Assembly (NCBI GenBank): GCA_003133425.1
Contig: PKXI01000386.1
Span: 30,323 to 63,398 of the forward strand
Direction: 5' to 3'
DNA: 33,076 nucleotides
DNA from: Acidobacteriaceae bacterium
GTDB taxonomy: Bacteria; Acidobacteriota; Terriglobia; Terriglobales; Acidobacteriaceae
Part shown: positions 8,748-16,591 of the stretch, in pieces
How positions within the stretch are numbered: position 1 is the first letter of the stretch
Layout of the letters: the number at the start of each line of letters is the position of its first letter
Translations under genes and position numbers: made by a program
The notes under the pieces: generated by a model
The model's input: only the letters and a program-made list of their open reading frames with translations
Told to the model about the DNA's origin: nothing
The model's database searches: none

Positions 8748-8987
8748 ATGCCGAGCGTAAATCTCCGACAACTTCGCGACACACGCCAACTGCTGGCCTG
8801 GCTGGAAGCCGGCGAGGTCGTCGAACTCCGCAAACGCAACGCCGTTGTCGCCCGCATCGTCCCCGAATCCCCCAAAATCCAGCCTGTAGAGTGGCCCGAC
8901 TTTGAAGCCCGTCGGCGAGCTATCTTCGGCGACCGCACAATCGATGCCGTCGACATACTGATCGAGGAGAGGAATAGCCGCTATTGA
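8748..8987 (+). CDS. VapB-like antitoxin (Phd/YefM-type)
   Basis: A 79-residue antitoxin. The N-terminal MPSVNLRQLRDTRQLLAWL with GEVVELRKRNAVVARIVP is the Phd/YefM-style DNA-binding fold, and the charged C-terminal part from about residue 48 (EWPDFEARRRAIFGD) is the toxin-binding segment. The ATG at 8748 is chosen over 8730, which lies inside the operator palindrome. There is no Shine-Dalgarno sequence, in keeping with a leaderless message. Its stop overlaps the start of the PIN toxin by 4 nt (TTGA), the usual translational coupling. It should neutralise the toxin and repress its own promoter through the palindrome at 8715-8743. Confidence 0.88.
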   Translation: MPSVNLRQLRDTRQLLAWLEAGEVVELRKRNAVVARIVPESPKIQPVEWPDFEARRRAIFGDRTIDAVDILIEERNSRY

Positions 8988-9412
8988 CGATTTACGTGGA
9001 TTCGAGCCTACTTGTCTCCAGCTATGTAGATGATTCCCACTCTGCCGAAGCTGATCGCCGGATGAGCGGGTCTCCCTTAGTTTGGATCACCGTACTCAAC
9101 CGAACCGAGCTGGCTCACGCAATCCGTCAATATGTCTTTCGCGGCAAAATCTCCCTATCCGAATCACAACAAGTATGGAGTCAATTCCAGCAGGATTGCG
9201 CGCAAGGAATCTGGATTCCGGTTAACTTGCCCGGCAAAATCTGGGAGACCAGCATCGATCTCGCACAACGCTACGGACCCACCCTCGGAGTTCGCACCCT
9301 CGATTCGCTTCACGTAGCCTGCGCCCTCGAGCTGAAAGCTCAGCGCTTCTGGACCTTCGACGAAAGGCAAGCCCGCCTGGCCGAGGCGGTTGGACTAGAC
9401 ACGACCGCGTGA
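8984..9412 (+). CDS. VapC-like PIN-domain toxin ribonuclease
   Basis: A 142-residue PIN-domain protein, the Mg-dependent RNase toxin of type II VapBC modules. The four acidic residues of the active site are visible: Asp6 (IYVDSS), Glu42 (RTELAHA), Asp107 (RTLDSLHVA) and Asp126 (TFDERQ). Length is normal and all catalytic positions are kept, so it is probably active. The start codon is TTG, overlapping the antitoxin stop by 4 nt; a rare start behind the antitoxin would limit toxin yield. Known targets of the family are initiator tRNA, other tRNAs or rRNA; the target here cannot be read from sequence. Confidence 0.9.
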   Translation: MTIYVDSSLLVSSYVDDSHSAEADRRMSGSPLVWITVLNRTELAHAIRQYVFRGKISLSESQQVWSQFQQDCAQGIWIPVNLPGKIWETSIDLAQRYGPTLGVRTLDSLHVACALELKAQRFWTFDERQARLAEAVGLDTTA

Positions 9413-9428
9413 TCCCGGCCCTCAACCT

Positions 9429-9632
9429 TCACTGCGGCGTAATAATCCCGCCCAGTGCATGGCGTCGGGGCAACACAATGCCGCGATGATCCACCTCCGC
9501 GGCGGGCGTGCCGCGTTGCTCGATAGCAGCCTCGCTTACCCGCTCAATCAAAGCGCCACCACAAGCAGGACACCAGTCCGCCATAGTTTCCGGTCCGAGC
9601 ACGGCGTGACATTGGATGCAGATTCGTTCCAT
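9429..9632 (-). CDS. Small zinc-ribbon protein (hypothetical)
   Basis: A 67-residue protein starting MERICIQCHAVLGP with CPACGGALIER at 21-31. The two CxxC pairs (Cys5/Cys8 and Cys21/Cys24) form a plausible zinc ribbon; the rest has no recognised domain. It is convergent with vapC, 17 nt away, and divergent from the HAD gene. The ribosome site is weak (GAGG almost touching the ATG). The Cys spacing is the main reason to treat it as a gene; no function can be assigned. Confidence 0.5.
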   Translation of the reverse strand: MERICIQCHAVLGPETMADWCPACGGALIERVSEAAIEQRGTPAAEVDHRGIVLPRRHALGGIITPQ

Positions 9633-9719
9633 ACCTCAAAGATTACCGGATCAGGCTTCCCTGCCGGAACCGGACATCGTCGCCCACGGGCGCAACCGCT
9701 CATCCGAAACCCCGCCCGG

Positions 9720-9725
9720 TAAACT
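9720..9725 (+). promoter_or_regulatory. Candidate -10 box of a leaderless HAD gene
   Basis: TAAACT lies 6 nt before the ATG at 9732, so a transcript from it would begin at the start codon. No ribosome site is visible. The same -10-to-ATG geometry is seen before the vapB antitoxin and the NtrY-like kinase gene. Confidence 0.4.
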
Positions 9726-9731
9726 GAATAT

Positions 9732-10613
9732 ATGCACTCACCCGTTCGGCTGGTCGCAATTGACATGGACGGCACCCTGCTGCCGAACGTTGCGCAATCA
9801 ATGAGCGAACGCAATGCTCGGGCCCTCAGGGCGGCGCAGAGCGCTGGCATCACAGTAGTTATCGCCACCGGCAGGCGCATGGCCTACACTGTACCGCTGT
9901 TGGAAGGCCTTGGTCTGCGAGCGGATACGCCCCTGATTACGTCCAATGGTGCAGTGCTGCGGACTTTAGACGGCCAGCCAATTGACAGCTGCCACATGGA
10001 TGCGCTGGTGGCCCGTGGCCTATGCGGGCTGCTAAGGCCGTTTGGGGTCCTGGTTTTCACCTTTGACCGACCGGGACGAGGCGAGTTGGTTCTCGAAGAC
10101 CTGGAACGGGTTCACGGGCGAATCGCCCTTTGGGTAGAGGCCAATCGCAATTCCATTGAGGTTTTCAACCCATTAGAGCTGGCCTTCAACGACGGCGAAG
10201 ACCCCATTCAGGGAATGGTAGCCGGCGGAATAAGCAGGATGCGGGAAGCTGAACAGGTGCTCAAGGCGAGCGAGTGGAGCGGCCGTTGCGAAAGTGCGCG
10301 AACCGAGTACCCGGTACGCGACCTGTCGATCCTTGACCTGCTGCCACGTGGCGTCTCCAAAGGCTGGGCTCTGGAACAACTCGCCGGGCGCCTGGGCGTC
10401 AGTCGCAGTGAGACCATGGCCATTGGCGACAACTGGAACGATGTGGATATGCTGGAGTGGGCGGCGCAAGGTGTAATCATGGGCAATGCGGCCGCGGAGT
10501 TGCGCACCATGGCAAAGTCGCGCGGTTGGAAGCAGGCCCCGCCAAACGATGAAGACGGTGTCGCGGTAGTGTTGGAAGACGCCCTGAAGAAGCTGGCCGC
10601 CGCAAGCAACTAG
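9732..10613 (+). CDS. Cof-type HAD-superfamily phosphatase
   Basis: A 293-residue haloacid dehalogenase phosphatase with a Cof/type IIB cap. Motif I is IDMDGTLL with nucleophile Asp11 and acid/base Asp13; motif II is Thr46 in VVIATGR; motif III is Lys210 in GVSKGWAL; motif IV is GDNWNDVDM at 232-240, binding Mg. The cap lies between about 85 and 190. Relatives dephosphorylate sugar phosphates, phosphoglycolate, FMN or PLP, and the substrate cannot be told. The gene stands alone, with a TAAACT box set for a leaderless message. Its coding strand looks richer in G than C, unlike the plus-strand genes before it. Confidence 0.88.
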   Translation: MHSPVRLVAIDMDGTLLPNVAQSMSERNARALRAAQSAGITVVIATGRRMAYTVPLLEGLGLRADTPLITSNGAVLRTLDGQPIDSCHMDALVARGLCGLLRPFGVLVFTFDRPGRGELVLEDLERVHGRIALWVEANRNSIEVFNPLELAFNDGEDPIQGMVAGGISRMREAEQVLKASEWSGRCESARTEYPVRDLSILDLLPRGVSKGWALEQLAGRLGVSRSETMAIGDNWNDVDMLEWAAQGVIMGNAAAELRTMAKSRGWKQAPPNDEDGVAVVLEDALKKLAAASN

Positions 10614-10744
10614 TATTGCAGTTTGTCGCTCGCAAATTCGAGTAGGGGCCGAGAGCTTGACAGGCTGCGAAAAACCGAATCCGGAGGGAGGCCGGGGTTT
10701 CAAAGGCTGCGGAAAAACTCCTTTGGCGAGGCAAGGAGTGTCAG

Positions 10745-10803
10745 GGCACGACTTTAGTCGTGCCGCAATTGCTGCAAATGCTATGAGGGCTTTAGCCCCT
10801 GAG
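10745..10803 (+). repeat. Two-hairpin dispersed repeat (copy 1)
   Basis: GGCACGACT-TT-AGTCGTGCC (10745-10764, perfect 9-bp stem) is followed by a 22-nt spacer and GGGCT-TT-AGCCC (10787-10798) with a CCTGAG tail. The copy at 19743-19803 has the same two-hairpin order, the same TT centres and the same 22-nt spacer length but different spacer sequence. Two related AGGCTGCG-AAAA stretches lie just upstream (about 10662 and 10701). This fits a REP/BIME-type element of the intergenic space 10614-10911. Confidence 0.75.
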
Positions 10804-10911
10804 TCATGTTTCTGCCTCTATACCATCAGGAGACCGGCCTTAAGCTACGGATAGAAGCAAATACAACTGAAGCACCAGATGAAACGTCTCGATAGAATGG
10901 TGTAATTGGTT

Positions 10912-11634
10912 ATGCGCAGAAAACTTCTCAGTCTCGCCGCCGTGCTCGCCGTGCTGGCCCCTTCAGCCTGGGCAGCCGAGCGCGTGACCCTGCGCAACGG
11001 ATTTGAGCTGCGCTGCGACCATCGTTCTCAGATTGAAGGCCGCGTCCGTCTCTATCTCAGCGCCAGCGAAGACAACTACATCGAATTCCCCTCCCAGGAC
11101 CTCGCCACAGTCGAGCAGGTTACCGACTCACCCCCGCCACCGGTCTCCGCGCAAACCCCCTCACCAGTTGCAAGTCATGACGCGAAGCTCAATCAGGCTG
11201 ACCTCGGCGAAATATTAGCCAGGGCGGGCCATGAGCACAATCTTGATGTGGACCTGCTGGCCAGCGTTGTGAAGGCCGAGAGTGGCGGAAATATCCGCGC
11301 TGAGAGCCGTGCAGGAGCCCGTGGCCTCATGCAATTGATGCCTGCAACCGCCAGCGGCCTCGGCGTTGCAGACAGCTACCAGCCTGACCAGAATGTGCGC
11401 GGCGGAACAACCTATCTGGACGCACTGCTTACCCGATATCGCGATAATCTGGCGCTGGCGCTGGCCGCCTACAATGCTGGTCCAGCCGCAGTGGATAAAT
11501 ATCACGGCATCCCGCCGTACCACGAGACCCAGGTTTACGTTGCGCGCGTGATCCATGAGTTCAATCGCCGCGCCCTCGCGCGTGAAGCGCACCTCGATAA
11601 GCCTTTCCCACAGGCAAGAGCTTCGCAAAACTGA
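10912..11634 (+). CDS. Periplasmic lytic transglycosylase (SLT domain)
   Basis: A 240-residue exported lysozyme-like transglycosylase that cuts MurNAc-GlcNAc bonds in peptidoglycan, giving 1,6-anhydro-muropeptides. The signal peptide ends AWA-AE (about residue 21). A short N-terminal region (VTLRNGFELRCDHR) of a kind often found before SLT domains precedes a Pro-rich linker. The SLT domain starts near 98: the catalytic Glu123 sits in VVKAESGGN, followed by GARGLMQLMPATA, and AYNAGPAAV is the second family motif. The ATG at 10912 was chosen over an in-frame TTG 6 nt earlier. TAGAAT (10893-10898) or TGTAAT (10901-10906) may be its -10. Family certain. Confidence 0.92.
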   Translation: MRRKLLSLAAVLAVLAPSAWAAERVTLRNGFELRCDHRSQIEGRVRLYLSASEDNYIEFPSQDLATVEQVTDSPPPPVSAQTPSPVASHDAKLNQADLGEILARAGHEHNLDVDLLASVVKAESGGNIRAESRAGARGLMQLMPATASGLGVADSYQPDQNVRGGTTYLDALLTRYRDNLALALAAYNAGPAAVDKYHGIPPYHETQVYVARVIHEFNRRALAREAHLDKPFPQARASQN

Positions 11635-12103
11635 CTCCTGATCAATCGCAGGAATTCGCGGCCGAGGATAAGGTCGTTCGCGAATCAGTTTTATATGCAG
11701 TTGTCAGTAAGTTTCGTCGCGTTGATTTGTATTGACCATCATTGACGCGGATGCTACATCTTAAGCGGGTGGACAAACTGCCCACCTTACAATTCTTCCC
11801 TTCCGCAGTTCCCGCCAACGCCGTAAAACCCCAAGCCCCCTCATAATTCCCCGTGGATCATCCCCGACAATGGAGATCCAACAAGGGTCGTTTGGTGCCA
11901 TGCGAACGCCCGAAACGATTGTTTGGGGGCTCGCTCAACCCCCCAACCGTGGACCTGACCCGTGCGTGTGCGCAGTCATTCCTCGGTCACCCGACCAGTT
12001 CGCCGCCCCGCTCCTCGTCGCCCGAAGCAAGATAACCCGGCCGTCTGGATGCGTCCGCCGACTGTTGTTCTGGCCTTGAAAACAAGAGAAAGAGAAAAAA
12101 CAT
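11635..12103. other. Intergenic region, no gene seen
   Basis: 469 nt between the transglycosylase and the cytochrome gene. Open frames here have no protein-like composition. It contains a GGGTGG...CCACC inverted pair (about 11767-11787) and a GGGGG...CCCCC pair near 11925-11945. An AG-rich tract directly before 12104 may aid ribosome binding. Nothing else is recognised. Confidence 0.4.
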
Positions 12104-12802
12104 ATGAAGCAAGTGATGGTCATGCGGATGACAAAAGCGACTCTCGCAACTTTGGTTCTCTCTACATTCACTGCGGTTAACCCTGCGTCTGCACAATCTG
12201 GACCCGGCTTGCGGATCGATATCCCATATACGTTCACCTTTTCCGCAAAGCCTCTCCCCGCCGGAATCTACACATTCACCCTGGCAGGTTCAAGACTCAA
12301 CGTGGCCTCTGCTTCAATCGGGCAGACCACCCAGAGCATCATCAGCGAGATCAGTGGACCCGCCGAGTTGTTTCGCGAAGGCTCCCTCGTTTTTGACAAG
12401 ACTGAAGCAGGCCTCATTCTCTCTGAAGTTTGGATTCCAGGAATGGAAGGGCTGCTTATGCACAGCGTTCCCAAAGGCCATGCTCGCACGGTCCTTTCGG
12501 CGCCCCTTCTGGATCAGAATCGCATCTACTCAGGAAAAGCGGCCTTCCATCTGACCTGCGCAAAATGTCATGGCGCTGATGGCAAGGGCAGCAAGGAAGC
12601 GAACAAATTCTTCAACACTACGATTCCACCCCTCACCTCAGCACAGGTGCAAAGCAAGTCTGACGCCGAGTTGAGAAATCAAATCTCGCGGGGCAGCGCC
12701 AAGATGCCTCCTGTGGAAGTAGATGAGGCCGGATTCCGGCATCTTCTTCCACCGAAGGATGTAGAAGCTGTCATCGCTTACGTTCGTACCCTGAAACAGT
12801 AG
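12104..12802 (+). CDS. Exported fusion of an acidobacterial beta domain with cytochrome c
   Basis: A 232-residue exported protein. The signal peptide ends NPASA-QS (residue 30). Residues 36-130 are a small beta domain starting IPYTFTFSAKPLPAGIYTF, a pattern I know from stand-alone exported proteins of Acidobacteriota. Residues 141-232 are a class I cytochrome c with heme site Cys152-Ala-Lys-Cys155-His156 and a likely Met201 axial ligand in KMPP; the closing VIAYVRTLK is a normal C-terminal helix. It should be periplasmic and heme-loaded, so it needs a cytochrome c maturation system. Partners are not visible: the flanking genes encode a transglycosylase and a flippase-like protein. The heme domain is certain; the role is unknown. 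Confidence 0.85.
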   Translation: MKQVMVMRMTKATLATLVLSTFTAVNPASAQSGPGLRIDIPYTFTFSAKPLPAGIYTFTLAGSRLNVASASIGQTTQSIISEISGPAELFREGSLVFDKTEAGLILSEVWIPGMEGLLMHSVPKGHARTVLSAPLLDQNRIYSGKAAFHLTCAKCHGADGKGSKEANKFFNTTIPPLTSAQVQSKSDAELRNQISRGSAKMPPVEVDEAGFRHLLPPKDVEAVIAYVRTLKQ

Positions 12803-13066
12803 TTCAACTCCGATATCGGCGCATCGTGACTTCAGCAGGGCGGATGGCATTCGAAATCCCACCACATTCTCCCTGCTGCGAGCCCCTTGCCTCTCATGCC
12901 CAGGCGTTCTGCATTTGAAATCGCCCGTCCTTCCAAGAGAGCTGCTGCTCGTGTGGTAGCTCCTACCTTGACCGATGATGCTGTGAATACCCCCGGACGT
13001 TTCCCTCCTGTTCGTAGCCATACACATAAAATAAACTAATATCGATAGTCGCGGAACGGAGAGCGC

Positions 13067-14158
13067 TTGAAGAAAAATCAATTAATTCTTGGTCTGGTTG
13101 TACTTGTTGCCATGGTTGCGCTTGTGGTTTGGGGCCGACAAAGGATTCACTTCGACTTTGGCCTCTTTCGCGCCCAGCTTGCTCATGCTGATTGGATCAA
13201 AATAGCTCTCAGCGCCGGCTGCATCTATCTGGCCTATGCCTTCCGCAGCGCCCGCTGGGCCCGGCTTCTCAAGCACAACAAATTGGTCGCGCCGCTCTCT
13301 CTTCTCGGCACGCAGGTGATTGGCTTCACCGCCGTCGCTCTTATCGGCCGGGTTGCCGACCCTGTTCGTCCATATCTGGTCGCGAAGAAGACAGGCCTCC
13401 CCCTCAGTTCCCAGATTGCGGTCTATATTGTCGAACGCTTGTTCGATGCCGGTTCCATGTCGCTCATCTTCTCAATCGCCATGCTTTCGGTCCCGTACGC
13501 CGACATCATGAGAGCAACTTCCAACTCGCACCTCATCTCCCTGTTGGGATCCCATTCCCCTTTTCTGGCCGCATTCGCCGCGCGCTATGGCGGATTGGTG
13601 CTCACAATGCTCGGCGCTCTCTTTCTGGTAGCCGTACGTTTGGCAGGCAATACCGTCGCGTCGATTGCAGAACTTAGTTTCGGTTTGTTTTCAAAGAAGC
13701 TTGGGGCAGCGGTAGGTGAAAAAATTCGCGCCTTCCACGCAGGACTCGATACCATGCGCACGTTCGGAGAGTTCAGTGTCACTGCCGCACTCTCCATCTC
13801 CATGTGGCTGCTGATTGCTGCTGCCTACTTCGAAGGCTGTCAGGCGTTCGCACTGGCCTCTGTAACGCCATCCAGATGCATTCTCCTCATGGTTGCCAGT
13901 GGCGGGGCCAGCGTCTTTCAACTTCCGGTCCTTGGCTGGTTCACCCAAATCGGAGTCGTCGCCGCCGCGTTGACCGGCCTTTTTGGCGCGAATGCTGAGA
14001 CTGCCACAGCTTGTGCGGCTGTCCTGCTGCTCACCACCTTCCTCGCCATCATTCCCGTAGGCCTCATCTGGGCCCGCTTTGAGCACGTAAGCCTGCGCAA
14101 AGTCACCGCGGAAAGCGAGCACGCCGGCGAGACTCTCCCTGAAGAAGGAACCGCATAG
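13067..14158 (+). CDS. Flippase-like membrane protein (lysylphosphatidylglycerol synthase TM / UPF0104 family)
   Basis: A 363-residue integral membrane protein with about eight hydrophobic segments. Sequence such as AYAFRSARWARLL and GFTAVALIGRVADPVRPYLVAKKTGLP with VYIVERLFD is typical of the lysylphosphatidylglycerol synthase TM / UPF0104 family, whose members move lipids or accompany glycosyltransferases. No synthetase domain is attached. The start is a TTG with GGAGAG 3 nt before it. No partner gene is adjacent, so the lipid handled cannot be inferred. It is convergent with the DUF502 gene across the repeat region 14159-14653. Confidence 0.85.
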   Translation: MKKNQLILGLVVLVAMVALVVWGRQRIHFDFGLFRAQLAHADWIKIALSAGCIYLAYAFRSARWARLLKHNKLVAPLSLLGTQVIGFTAVALIGRVADPVRPYLVAKKTGLPLSSQIAVYIVERLFDAGSMSLIFSIAMLSVPYADIMRATSNSHLISLLGSHSPFLAAFAARYGGLVLTMLGALFLVAVRLAGNTVASIAELSFGLFSKKLGAAVGEKIRAFHAGLDTMRTFGEFSVTAALSISMWLLIAAAYFEGCQAFALASVTPSRCILLMVASGGASVFQLPVLGWFTQIGVVAAALTGLFGANAETATACAAVLLLTTFLAIIPVGLIWARFEHVSLRKVTAESEHAGETLPEEGTA

Positions 14159-14234
14159 TCAGGAAATCTCAACAAGTCCGCCTTTTGGAAGGCCGCAGCT
14201 TATGCCCCGCTCTATTCAGTCCCTGGGTGAAAAA

Positions 14235-14262
14235 CCCGCATCGCGGGGGCTAACCGCTGCAC
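14235..14262 (+). repeat. REP-like hairpin with GGCTAA-CGCTGC tail (copy 2)
   Basis: CCCGC-ATC-GCGGG followed by GGCTAACCGCTGCAC matches the layout at 4899-4928. Just downstream, CCCCGAC (about 14276) and GTCGGGG (about 14316) form another inverted pair. Confidence 0.55.
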
Positions 14263-14494
14263 TGATCTACAGGTTCCCCGACGCGCTCCGCAAAGGCTCA
14301 CGGTCCATTGCTCACTGTCGGGGTAAGCACAGAAAAGCACGAAATTTGCTCGAATTAGGCCCTATTTGGCCTTATTTGCCCCGATTTGCTCGGTTCCCGG
14401 GTAGTTCTCTACAACCCGTTGCTCAAATTGGGCTGCCTTAGAGCAGCCACTTCATCAATTTGGGCCGCAAATAGGGTCAACCCCTCAAAGAAGT

Positions 14495-14607
14495 GTAACC
14501 ACCCAAGCGAACATTCAGCCACTTTTCGTAACCATTTAAGCGAACATTTCGGGGGTACATCGCACCACCTGAGCGAACATTTAATGCTTTCGAAACAACC
14601 ACTTGAG
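14495..14607 (+). repeat. 33-bp-period direct repeats, about four units
   Basis: GTAACCACCCAAGCGAACATT (14495-14515, written here as GTAACCACCC then AAGCGAACATT), GTAACCATTT-AAGCGAACATT (14528-14548) and GCACCACCT-GAGCGAACATT (14562-14581) begin at steps of exactly 33 bp; a decayed fourth unit AACCACTTGAG (14597-14607) sits at the next step plus one base. The core is ACCAyyyrAGCGAACATT. Non-repeat spacers of about 12 bp differ. They lie in the 495-nt gap between two convergent genes. Such phased sites suggest protein binding, for example a transposase at the end of an IS21-like element, or a lost regulator or replication site. No transposase is nearby. Confidence 0.7.
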
Positions 14608-14653
14608 AAGCTACGATCGCCCGTCAACGCGTGTCGTCCTCGAACAGCGCAAA

Positions 14654-15334
14654 TCAAGCTTTCGGCCCCTCATCACCCTTCGCGGGAATCGCTAGCTGCG
14701 AGAACCGGACCGTCTCCGGTCCCACCGCCCCGCCCGTCATCAACATGCTCATGGCCTGTTCCATCGTCAGGCCGGTTTCGATCACCCGCTCCATTGGAAG
14801 TATCTGTAGAAAGGCCGAAGTAGGGTTGATCGCATTTGGCAACAACACAACAGCGAGCGGCGCGCCACTAGTTGAATCAGTCATTGTCCGGGTCAGAAAT
14901 CCGATGCTTTTCTGGCCGACAATGGGAAAGTCCACCAGCACCACACGCTGACTGCTTTCCTTCTTGGCCATCATCGTGTCCAGAAGTTGACGCACCGATG
15001 TGTACACCTTGGCCACGAACGGAAGCCGCTCCAGCACTGCCTCAAACAGGTTGAACGCCTGTCGGCCAATAACCAGCGAGGTCAAGCGCCCCACCACATA
15101 GAGCACCACCAGCGTGAGCACCACGGCCAGCACCGATTGCAGCCAGGGCTGGCTGAGCCATGCCTCAGGAAAGAACGCAGCAAACAGCCGGACCGCAGGC
15201 AGCCCGGCCTGCGCCAGCGTGTTGAGCAGAAAGCTGAAGATCAGGTAAGTGACAAATAGAGGTCCAATCGTAAGAATGCCTGCCAGGATGCTGCTTTGCA
15301 GGCTGCGGAATGCGCGTGCAACAACTGGTTTCAC
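14654..15334 (-). CDS. DUF502 family membrane protein
   Basis: A 226-residue protein of the DUF502 family, recognised from AGILTIGPLFVTYLIF near the N-terminus, PWLQSVLAVVLTLVVLYVVGRL, LERLPFVAKVYTSVRQLLDT and VLVDFPIVGQKSIGFLTR, and the near-C-terminal MEQAMSMLMTGGAVGPETV. Two membrane segments (about 16-41 and 64-90) precede a soluble C-terminal domain. No molecular function is established for the family to my knowledge. It is transcribed alone and is divergent from the coiled-coil gene at 15512. The family call is confident. Confidence 0.88.
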   Translation of the reverse strand: MKPVVARAFRSLQSSILAGILTIGPLFVTYLIFSFLLNTLAQAGLPAVRLFAAFFPEAWLSQPWLQSVLAVVLTLVVLYVVGRLTSLVIGRQAFNLFEAVLERLPFVAKVYTSVRQLLDTMMAKKESSQRVVLVDFPIVGQKSIGFLTRTMTDSTSGAPLAVVLLPNAINPTSAFLQILPMERVIETGLTMEQAMSMLMTGGAVGPETVRFSQLAIPAKGDEGPKA

Positions 15335-15511
15335 AAGCCTCTCCCGGGTACAAGGATACGTGAACAGGAGACCAGGACATGGTCCGCCCTTCAGGATGCG
15401 CCGGGTTCATGATCGCAGGATGAATTCCGCAATGCGGATTTGAGTTCCCATTAAATGCAAAATCAGTTATATATGGGGCTTGCCTCTTATAGTTAAGAGA
15501 GAAGGAATTCC

Positions 15512-16225
15512 ATGAGCGATTCGATGAGGGATAGCCTGGGCGATCAGGTACCCGTGATGCAGACCGTGGACGCGGCACCGGCGGTGAACGATACGCAGGC
15601 CGTAAACGAGATGCATGACATCGACGTCCCGCAACCTCGCACTGTCGGATCTCCGCTGCCGATGGGAGATGCCATCCGGACACAACATCCGCATGGCCAG
15701 AGCGATTCAAGGCGTTTGTCAGCTGTCCCTCCGGCCGGTCGAGCGCTGACCAGCCAATCATCCGCACCTCCTCCCGCGGGACAACGCACCGGTCTGCAGC
15801 GCGCTGTCGGTGCCCTGCGCACGGCATTACCGTACGTGCAGCGAATACTGCCTTTGCTCGACGGCAACATCGGAACCGCAGTCTCGAACATCCTCAATCC
15901 GCGTCCGCACCCCGCCCCACCCCCTTCGCCGCCAGTCAATCTTGCGCCCATCGAGAAAGGCCTGACCGAGCTCCAGACTCAGCATCGCGAGCTGCGCGAT
16001 CAGGTTGTCGAGCAGAATGCATCGCTGAAGCGGGTTGAGGACCACTTGGAAATGGTTCGCGAGGCGACTGACCGCAACACCCTGGAACAACAAGAATTAC
16101 TCGAAGACCTCAAATCTGTCAGCAACAAGGTGAATGTTGTTGCAGTTATCGCGTTAGGGTTGCTGGGAATTTCGATCTTGCTGAATCTGGTGCTGTATCT
16201 GCACATCCAGCGTGTTCTGCCCTGA
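15512..16225 (+). CDS. Tail-anchored coiled-coil protein (hypothetical)
   Basis: A 237-residue protein I do not recognise. Residues 1-95 are polar, Pro/Ser-rich and probably disordered. Residues 96-130 are a short hydrophobic region with ALPYVQRILPLLDGNIG, followed by a Pro stretch (131-142). Residues 147-206 form a heptad-like coiled coil. A single membrane segment at about 207-231 (VVAVIALGLLGISILLNLVLYL) ends six residues before the C-terminus, so the bulk of the protein should face the cytoplasm. AAGGA stands 6-7 nt before the ATG. It lies upstream of the gas-vesicle-family gene on the same strand but 366 nt apart, so linkage is only possible. Confidence 0.7.
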   Translation: MSDSMRDSLGDQVPVMQTVDAAPAVNDTQAVNEMHDIDVPQPRTVGSPLPMGDAIRTQHPHGQSDSRRLSAVPPAGRALTSQSSAPPPAGQRTGLQRAVGALRTALPYVQRILPLLDGNIGTAVSNILNPRPHPAPPPSPPVNLAPIEKGLTELQTQHRELRDQVVEQNASLKRVEDHLEMVREATDRNTLEQQELLEDLKSVSNKVNVVAVIALGLLGISILLNLVLYLHIQRVLP

Positions 16226-16591
16226 TTCCGCGACACTGCGGACCTGCGGCGCTGATGAGAAATCCGGAAAAAATCGAAATTTGGCGGCGTGATTTGCGTC
16301 ACGAAACTCTCCATTTGGATCCTTCCGCCCCCAAATTACCCTATTTTTAGCTGCGTCAATCGGTGTGTTGCTTATACAAATACTAATTTGAGCCATTTTG
16401 CTAACTTTACGCAATATTTGTGATGTGAGATGTTGCCAGTCGTCTTTTCGTGGGACTAGTATTCCCGTTAGTTGAGCCGGGTTTCTTAAAATTTTGACCC
16501 GGAGATCTGATCCACTATGCAGTCATCTTAAGTTCACAGAGCTTCACCAACCGGCGGCGTCTATCAACGCACGCGAACGGAGCGTCTTGTC
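16226..16591. other. Intergenic AT-rich region upstream of the GvpL/F gene
   Basis: 366 nt without a gene. The middle part (about 16260-16500) is clearly more AT-rich than its surroundings. It contains the CCGGGT...ACCCGG palindrome at 16477-16502. No other signal is recognised. Confidence 0.4.
16477..16502 (+). promoter_or_regulatory. Inverted repeat upstream of GvpL/F gene
   Basis: CCGGGT and ACCCGG flank 14 nt that include AAAATTTT, about 90 nt before the ATG at 16592. It could be an operator or a leader hairpin; no T-run follows, so it is not a standard terminator. Confidence 0.35.

Noticed and set aside
14159..14653. CRISPR array for the 33-bp-period repeats
   Set aside because: Repeat unit is ~20 bp with ~12-bp spacers and only three to four copies; CRISPR repeats and spacers are longer, and no cas gene is near.
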